DNA of 64,000 bases, from NCBI GenBank assembly GCA_934322085.1, contig CAKRGF010000010.1, positions 1 to 64,000 of the forward strand. Direction: 5' to 3'. The notes below the pieces were generated by a model. That model was not told the DNA's origin and ran no database searches. It was given only the letters and a program-made list of their open reading frames with translations. Each line of letters opens with the position of its first letter. Positions within the stretch are counted from its first letter, which is position 1. Of this stretch, positions 59,751-64,000 are shown in pieces. The position numbers were made by a program, and so were the translations under genes. Origin of the DNA: an uncultured Eubacterium sp. (GTDB taxonomy: Bacteria > Bacillota > Clostridia > Lachnospirales > Lachnospiraceae).

Positions 59751-60362
59751 ATGCTGAAAAAAACGTATGATAAAGTGTGTGAATTATTTGAGGAGGGAAA
59801 TGGTTATCTGCCGACCCGTACATTGCTTAACAATAAAATCACGACGATTCAGATTCGTACGATGCTGCAGGAAGGCAAGATTGAGAAAGTGTCTCACGGT
59901 AATTACTGGAACTTAATGAGTGGCAGAAAGAAACCAAAACATTACAAAATGTTAGAAGCCTGTATGACAAACAAAAAGGCTGTTATCTGCTCTTTAAGCG
60001 CATGCTATTATCACGGATTGATTAAGGATGAGCCGGACTGTTTGTATGTGGCAACAGCCCGTACTGACCGTGGGAACATGAAGTTAAACTTCCCGGTTTC
60101 CCGCCATTATTTTTCTGTTACAACATTTGAAGATGATGTCTTGAATGTTAAAACAGGTGGTGGCAGCATTCGTATTTATGATGTGGACCGCAGTGTATGT
60201 GACTGTATACGTCTTGAGAAAGAAATTGGAAAAGAAACCGTACAGCTTGTGGTTGAAAACTATAAAAAGAGCAATAAAAAAAGAATGAATCACCTTTTAC
60301 AGTATGCGGATCAGATGCGTTATGGCAAAATTGTCCGCGAATACCTTGGAACGGATGAGTGA
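59751..60362 (+). CDS. AbiEi-like antitoxin/transcriptional regulator
   Basis: 203 aa from ATG at 59751 (AAGGAGGAC). N-terminal winged helix (about 1-65: DKVCELFEEGNGYLPTRTLLNNKITTIQIRTML), then an AbiEi-type domain (ALSACYYHGLI..., PDCLYVATARTDRGN). AbiEi proteins repress their own operon and neutralise an AbiEii nucleotidyltransferase toxin. Here no AbiEii gene follows; instead a RelQ-type ppGpp synthetase starts 5 bp later. Confidence 0.75.
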   Translation: MLKKTYDKVCELFEEGNGYLPTRTLLNNKITTIQIRTMLQEGKIEKVSHGNYWNLMSGRKKPKHYKMLEACMTNKKAVICSLSACYYHGLIKDEPDCLYVATARTDRGNMKLNFPVSRHYFSVTTFEDDVLNVKTGGGSIRIYDVDRSVCDCIRLEKEIGKETVQLVVENYKKSNKKRMNHLLQYADQMRYGKIVREYLGTDE

Positions 60363-60367
60363 TATAG

Positions 60368-61060
60368 ATGGAAAAAGACGAAAAGAAAAAAGGTACGATG
60401 CTTGATGAGTCCTTTTTGCAGGAGCTAATGCAGAATGAACAGGTTGAGCAGATATTGGAAGAAGGCGAGGCGTTTCAGACATTGATGGCGTACTACCGGT
60501 GTGCCATCATGGAAGTAGAGACCAAATTTAAGGTGCTCAACACCGAATTTAGTCTCCGCTATGACAGAAACCCGATTGAGACGATAAAAACAAGACTCAA
60601 ATCGCCAGAAAGTATTATTGAAAAACTTCACCGCAAAAAGATTCCATTTTCTGCGGAAATGATCGAGGAAAAGCTGCATGATATAGCCGGTGTACGCGTT
60701 ATCTGCGCATTTCCGGAGGACATTTATGAGATTAGTGAATGTTTTTTGGCTCAGGATGATATTCGTTTGATTGAGAAAAAGGATTACATCAAAAATCCAA
60801 AACCAAACGGGTATAGGAGCCTTCATTTGATTGTGGAAATTCCTATCTTTTTGCATAACGAAAAACGAATGATGAAAGCGGAAGTACAGTTCCGTACAAT
60901 TGCCATGGATTTTTGGGCAAGTTTAGAACACCGTATTTATTATAAAAAAGGACAGAATAACGAGACGCTGCGCAATGAGTTAAGGCAATGCGCGGAAGTG
61001 AGTGCCGCATTGGATTTACGTATGCAGAGTATCCGAAAGGAACTCGATGTGGACGATTAA
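60368..61060 (+). CDS. small alarmone synthetase (RelQ-type GTP pyrophosphokinase)
   Basis: 230 aa. RelA/SpoT synthetase domain without a hydrolase domain: GIR-like region DIAGVRVICAF, substrate Tyr in KPNGYRSLHLIVE, EVQFRT and MDFWASLEHRIYY. Makes (p)ppGpp from ATP and GTP/GDP in the cytosol. The nucleotidyltransferase fold is shared with AbiEii toxins, which makes the adjacency with an AbiEi-like gene notable. Confidence 0.9.
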   Translation: MEKDEKKKGTMLDESFLQELMQNEQVEQILEEGEAFQTLMAYYRCAIMEVETKFKVLNTEFSLRYDRNPIETIKTRLKSPESIIEKLHRKKIPFSAEMIEEKLHDIAGVRVICAFPEDIYEISECFLAQDDIRLIEKKDYIKNPKPNGYRSLHLIVEIPIFLHNEKRMMKAEVQFRTIAMDFWASLEHRIYYKKGQNNETLRNELRQCAEVSAALDLRMQSIRKELDVDD

Positions 61061-61070
61061 TCTCAAAAAA

Positions 61071-61100
61071 TGCATAATTTCCTCTGTTTTCCACATACTA
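61071..61100 (+). promoter_or_regulatory. sigma-G promoter of spoVT
   Basis: TGCATA (61071-61076), 17-bp spacer, CATACTA (61094-61100), a perfect match to the Bacillus sigma-G consensus; the gene is sigma-G controlled in Bacillus as well. Confidence 0.85.
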
Positions 61101-61153
61101 CCCATACAGTATAAATATGGAAAAGCATGTAGAGAACAGGAGGAAATTTTTTT

Positions 61154-61699
61154 ATGAAAGCAACAGGAATTGTACGAAGAATTGATGATTTAGGACGTGT
61201 GGTCGTGCCAAAAGAAATCCGGAGAACCCTTAGGATTCGCGAGGGTGAACCGCTTGAAATATTTACAAACCGCGAAGGAGGCATTGTATTAAAGAAGTAT
61301 TCACCCATAGGAGAGCTTGCCGCATTTGCGAAAGAATATGTGGAGGCGGTTGCGCAGGTGGCGAAATGCACCGTGTGTGTGACGGACAGAGACCAGATTG
61401 TGGCGGCGGCAGGACCGAGAAAAAAGGACTATGCCGGAAAAACCATTCACCGTGAATTGCTGGAAGCAATTGAGGATAGACGGACGATTCTGGCAACGGA
61501 TGCTGAACCGGACTTTAGTCAGGTAACAGAGGACGAGAAAGAAGTATTTTCCGAAGCAGCGGCGACCATTTTAGCAGAAGGTGATGCTATCGGAATGGTG
61601 CTTTTACTGTCCTGCGACACAGAACGCATATTTGGCGATTTTGAGCAAAAAATGGCGATTTGTGGTGCAAACTTTTTAGGACGGCAGATGGAACCCTGA
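61154..61699 (+). CDS. spoVT: stage V sporulation protein T
   Basis: 181 aa, ATG after AGGAGGAAA. N-terminal AbrB domain (KATGIVRRIDDLGRVVVPKEI) and C-terminal GAF-like domain (about 55-180), the standard SpoVT layout. Regulates late forespore gene expression. Sigma-G promoter upstream supports expression in the forespore. Confidence 0.95.
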   Translation: MKATGIVRRIDDLGRVVVPKEIRRTLRIREGEPLEIFTNREGGIVLKKYSPIGELAAFAKEYVEAVAQVAKCTVCVTDRDQIVAAAGPRKKDYAGKTIHRELLEAIEDRRTILATDAEPDFSQVTEDEKEVFSEAAATILAEGDAIGMVLLLSCDTERIFGDFEQKMAICGANFLGRQMEP

Positions 61700-61725
61700 T
61701 AAATAAAACAATATGCAGAAAAACC

Positions 61726-61754
61726 TTGACAATTACTACCAAAAAGGTTATATA
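61726..61754 (+). promoter_or_regulatory. hup promoter
   Basis: TTGACA (61726-61731), 17-bp spacer, TATATA (61749-61754). Confidence 0.75.
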
Positions 61755-61810
61755 TAGATGTATAGGTTGTTCAAATCTAGCAAATAATTTTTTTGAGGAG
61801 GATATAATCC

Positions 61811-62086
61811 ATGAATAAGACTGAATTAGTAGCAGCTATGGCTGAGAAAGCAGAATTATCTAAGAAAGACGCTGAGAGTGCATTGAAAGCATTCGTAGAT
61901 GTTGTTACAGATGAATTAAAAAAAGGTGAAAAAGTACAGTTGGTTGGTTTTGGTTCTTTCGAAGTTGCTGAGAGAGCAGCAAGAGAAGGTATCAACCCAT
62001 TGACAAAACAGCCGATGAGCATTCCTGCTTCTAAAGCTCCTAAATTCAAAGCCGGCAGAGGTTTGAAGGACGCTGTGAACGCATAA
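61811..62086 (+). CDS. hup: DNA-binding protein HU
   Basis: 91 aa, RBS GAGGAGGA. Typical HU: MNKTELVAAMAEKAELSKKDAE, GFGSFEVAERAAREGINPLTKQPMSIPASKAPKFKAGRGLKDAVN. A dimer that bends DNA and compacts the nucleoid. Followed by a strong hairpin terminator. Confidence 0.97.
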   Translation: MNKTELVAAMAEKAELSKKDAESALKAFVDVVTDELKKGEKVQLVGFGSFEVAERAAREGINPLTKQPMSIPASKAPKFKAGRGLKDAVNA

Positions 62087-62113
62087 TCTTACGATTGTTA
62101 TTATGGATTTTTG

Positions 62114-62149
62114 GAGCACTTTGCTATCGCATATAGCAGAGTGCTCTTT
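62114..62149 (+). terminator. hup terminator
   Basis: 14-bp stem (62114-62127 with 62133-62146, one G-T wobble), 5-nt loop, then TTTGTT. Confidence 0.85.
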
Positions 62150-62219
62150 GTTATGCTTTGCCAGACTGCGGATGAAACCGCGTGTGAGGCAGGACTTGAC
62201 AGAAGAAGGGAGATTTTCT

Positions 62220-62459
62220 ATGAGACTGGATAAATACTTAAAGGTATCCCGCCTGATCAAGCGCCGTACAGTGGCGAATGAGGCGTGCGACGCCGGACGA
62301 ATTTTAGTCAATGATAAGGTGGCAAAAGCATCGTTGAATGTTAAGCCGGGCGATGTCATCGAGATTCAGTTCGGAAACCGGAATACAAAAGTAGAAGTAT
62401 TGAGCATAAACGAAACGTACAAAAAGGATGAAGCCAAAGAACTTTATCGGTATGTGTAA
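62220..62459 (+). CDS. rqcP: S4-domain RNA-binding protein RqcP (YabO)
   Basis: 79 aa from ATG at 62220 (AAGGGAGA). Single S4 domain (MRLDKYLKVSRLIKRRTVANEAC). In Bacillus RqcP (YlmH/YabO-type) works with RqcH in ribosome quality control. Starts the yabO-yabP-yabQ-divIC order known from Bacillus. Confidence 0.93.
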   Translation: MRLDKYLKVSRLIKRRTVANEACDAGRILVNDKVAKASLNVKPGDVIEIQFGNRNTKVEVLSINETYKKDEAKELYRYV

Positions 62460-62464
62460 TAACC

Positions 62465-62508
62465 CCCCCTGTGACAGCATATAGTGAGATAGATATGATG
62501 CCAGGGGG
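62465..62508 (+). promoter_or_regulatory. hairpin covering the yabP RBS
   Basis: CCCCCTG (62465-62471) pairs with CAGGGGG (62502-62508), covering the RBS of yabP (AGGGGG). Could lower yabP translation or act as a weak terminator. Confidence 0.55.
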
Positions 62509-62516
62509 CTTTTATT

Positions 62517-62804
62517 ATGTTGCAGGAATCTTCCCGGCCGGTGACGGCACATAAATTGGAGATGCAGAATCGTAATCACGTGGATTTAACCGGAATTACG
62601 GAAGTGGTTTCTTTTGATAATAAAGAAATTGAATTGGAGACCGTAGAAGGTGCCGTGCGCTTTGCGGGTGAGGATTTGCATGTAAAGCGCCTTACGCTTG
62701 AAAAAGGCGAGGTGGAATTAGAAGGAAGGATTCGTGAGATTGTCTATCATGAGTCGAGAAAGGAAAAGACGGCAGGGGGTGTTCTTGGCCGTTTGTTTGG
62801 CTGA
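62517..62804 (+). CDS. yabP: sporulation protein YabP
   Basis: 95 aa. YabP family (RPVTAHKLEMQNRNHVDLTGITEVVSFDNKEIELETVEG..), needed for spore coat/cortex maturation in Bacillus. Overlaps the yabQ start (TGATG). Confidence 0.9.
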   Translation: MLQESSRPVTAHKLEMQNRNHVDLTGITEVVSFDNKEIELETVEGAVRFAGEDLHVKRLTLEKGEVELEGRIREIVYHESRKEKTAGGVLGRLFG

Positions 62805-63178
62805 TGGAAATGATACAGGGGCAGCTCATGTATGTTGCCGCCTCCTTTGCGGAGGGTGTTTTTTTAATGTTTTTGTATGATTTTATCCGGGCGTTCCGCA
62901 TGAAAGTAAAGCATGGCAGGATTGGAATTCTGATTGAGGACTGGTTGTTTTGGACATTGGCGGCATTTTTTGTATTTCCTATGATTTTCACGCTCAATCA
63001 TGGATTGCTCCGCAGTTTTTTTGTGATTGCACTGACCTTGGGCGTTTTTTTATATCGAACTTTGGTAAAAACGCATGTACAAAGAGCAATTTATGGATTT
63101 TTTAGACTTATTTTTCGACCGTATGTTTGGATTTTTAAAAAAATAAAAGGAATACAGAAAAAACACTTGAAATCGTGA
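62804..63178 (+). CDS. yabQ: spore cortex biosynthesis protein YabQ
   Basis: 124 aa. Four hydrophobic segments (about residues 3-25, 45-63, 67-85, 100-117). In Bacillus YabQ localises to the forespore membrane and is required for cortex formation. Translationally coupled to yabP. Confidence 0.9.
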   Translation: MEMIQGQLMYVAASFAEGVFLMFLYDFIRAFRMKVKHGRIGILIEDWLFWTLAAFFVFPMIFTLNHGLLRSFFVIALTLGVFLYRTLVKTHVQRAIYGFFRLIFRPYVWIFKKIKGIQKKHLKS

Positions 63179-63258
63179 AAGTCAGCGTCTATAATGAGAT
63201 TATTAGTACTACAAGTATAGAAAATACAATTGTAGAATAATGTTGAGGGGATGGAGCC

Positions 63259-63546
63259 GTGAGAAGAAGAAAAAGAAGAAACCGCACCGGGATTTATCTG
63301 GTTATGCTGGTGGCAGCCTTGTTTGTTGGCACATTAGCGGTTCATGGTTATTCACTGCGTGCAAACTGTCAGAAGCTTGCGACGGAGCAGCAGAATCTAA
63401 AAGAGAAAAAAAAGAGTTTGAAAAAAGAACAGGAACAGATTAAAGAACAAAAAGAGTATCGTAAAACAGACCAGTATGTGGAAGATGTAGCGCGTGAGAA
63501 GTTTGGTCTGGTATACGATAATGAAATTGTATTTAAGGCAGAATAA
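63259..63546 (+). CDS. divIC: septum formation initiator (DivIC/FtsB family)
   Basis: 95 aa, GTG start. Basic N-terminus, one membrane helix (about 10-28), a coiled-coil (about 32-70, Lys/Glu-rich) and the conserved end VARREKFGLVYDNEIVFK (family EKxGxV..GEIVF). Component of the divisome between outside-in and cytosolic parts. Position before spoIIE as in Bacillus. Confidence 0.92.
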   Translation: MRRRKRRNRTGIYLVMLVAALFVGTLAVHGYSLRANCQKLATEQQNLKEKKKSLKKEQEQIKEQKEYRKTDQYVEDVAREKFGLVYDNEIVFKAE

Positions 63547-63551
63547 GAACG

Positions 63552-63576
63552 AAGACCACTGCTTAGGCGGTGGTCT
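63552..63576 (+). terminator. terminator after divIC
   Basis: Stem AGACCACTGC/GCGGTGGTCT (one G-T wobble), TTAG loop, T-run. Confidence 0.9.
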
Positions 63577-63579
63577 TTT

Positions 63580-63646
63580 TTGTCGAAAAATTTTTTAAAA
63601 TGCCCTTCCGATTTTGACATTTTTCTCTGTATGCACTCTTTATACT
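63580..63646 (+). promoter_or_regulatory. Spo0A-controlled spoIIE promoter
   Basis: Perfect 0A box TTGTCGAA (63580-63587), then TTGACA (63614-63619) and TATACT (63641-63646) separated by 21 bp, the unusual spacing known for Bacillus spoIIE and spoIIG promoters, which need Spo0A~P. Confidence 0.8.
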
Positions 63647-63681
63647 GAGAGTGTTAAGAGAAAGACAAGGGGGCACGGATT

Positions 63682-64000
63682 TTGAAGGACAAGAAACAAA
63701 AAATATGTTTTGACAAACGATATTTGCTATTGTTAGTGGCGGGATTTCTGACCGGACGCGTGTGGCTGTATGGAATTAATCCTTTTGGTGTGGCATTGTT
63801 TGCTGCGGTGGCGGCGGAACGAAAAGGCAGGAAACTTTTGGCGCTTTTTGTTTTGGCTGGCATGTTTAGCAGTATAGAAGGGCTTTCGCTTATTAAGTAT
63901 CTCACGCTCTTTCTGCTTGTGTTGTCACTCGAAAAAATACAGGAAAAGTGGACAAGCCATACCGGACAGGCGGTGTATTTAGCACTTCTTACCGGCGGCT
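63682..64000 (+). CDS. spoIIE: stage II sporulation protein E, N-terminal part (runs off window)
   Basis: 106 codons visible from a TTG start at 63682 (AAGGGGG upstream). Hydrophobic segments begin immediately (RYLLLLVAGFLTGRVWLYGINPFGVALFAA), matching the multi-membrane N-terminus of SpoIIE. The phosphatase domain lies outside the window. SpoIIE activates sigma-F in the forespore; its Spo0A-type promoter and place after divIC agree with Bacillus. Confidence 0.88.
   Translation, partial: MKDKKQKICFDKRYLLLLVAGFLTGRVWLYGINPFGVALFAAVAAERKGRKLLALFVLAGMFSSIEGLSLIKYLTLFLLVLSLEKIQEKWTSHTGQAVYLALLTGG

Overview
The window looks like a chromosomal segment from an anaerobic, spore-forming Clostridia of the Lachnospiraceae type (Roseburia/Eubacterium/Butyrivibrio-like). 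This is inferred from gene content: Firmicutes-type RBSs with many GTG/TTG starts, a large-type SRP RNA, sporulation genes (spmA/spmB, spoVT, yabP/yabQ, start of spoIIE), an NfnAB-like transhydrogenase, a clostripain-family protease, BioY, and many lipoproteins and pilin-like genes. No rRNA, tRNA, CRISPR array, phage module or intact insertion sequence was seen.

Layout. 1-7 kb: a PrcB-like lipoprotein, a degenerate-GGDEF/EAL phosphodiesterase, a large exported protein, cdd and an RsmF-like rRNA methyltransferase. 7-8.6 kb: a YhfC-like membrane protein and two long hairpin elements. 8.6-14.6 kb: a housekeeping run (PLP decarboxylase, Gmk-like kinase, yaaR, holB, ricT/yaaT, trmN6-like, rsmI) resembling the Bacillus yaaR-holB-yaaT-yabB-yabC order. 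14.6-17.6 kb: three accessory genes between two 248-bp arrays of regularly spaced GTTGAC/GTCAAC hexamers. 17.7-30.5 kb: an AbrB-type regulator, a transglutaminase, a six-gene type IV pilus-like operon, a GHKL kinase/LytTR system with an exported partner, a clostripain-like lipoprotein and a second LytTR regulator. 30.5-40.7 kb: O-antigen-ligase-like protein, NYN nuclease, NfnAB, acyl-CoA synthetase plus FabF, hairpin elements, spmA/spmB. 40.7-46.1 kb: a zeta-like toxin with a 59-aa partner, surface proteins, a par/fst-like type I toxin-antitoxin locus, bioY and trpS. 46.2-49.5 kb: two more hairpin elements, a GH10 xylanase, tadA and the SRP RNA. 49.6-64 kb: a cNMP-fold protein with a TPR partner, flavin reductase, murA, MoxR/DUF58/transglutaminase, an AbiEi-like protein with a RelQ-type ppGpp synthetase, spoVT, hup, and rqcP-yabP-yabQ-divIC-spoIIE.

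Two repeat families stand out. First, five long (about 180-210 bp) near-palindromic elements (8.0, 8.3, 38.5, 46.2 and 46.75 kb) share an asymmetric internal loop and a mini-hairpin whose loop is always GNRA on one strand, while helix sequences vary with compensatory changes. Four of them lie in the same orientation just upstream of a gene, three of those abutting or contributing its -35 hexamer. Second, two 248-bp arrays hold ten hexamer sites each in alternating orientation with spacing 31/22/31/22/31/21/31/22/31, identical in both copies although the sequence between has diverged. I recognise neither family; both read as functional DNA or RNA architectures.

Regulatory sites worth noting: a Spo0A-type spoIIE promoter (21-bp spacer, perfect 0A box), a textbook sigma-G promoter before spoVT, and a palindrome over the bioY promoter. 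Starts were chosen by RBS spacing, so several differ from the longest possible ORF.
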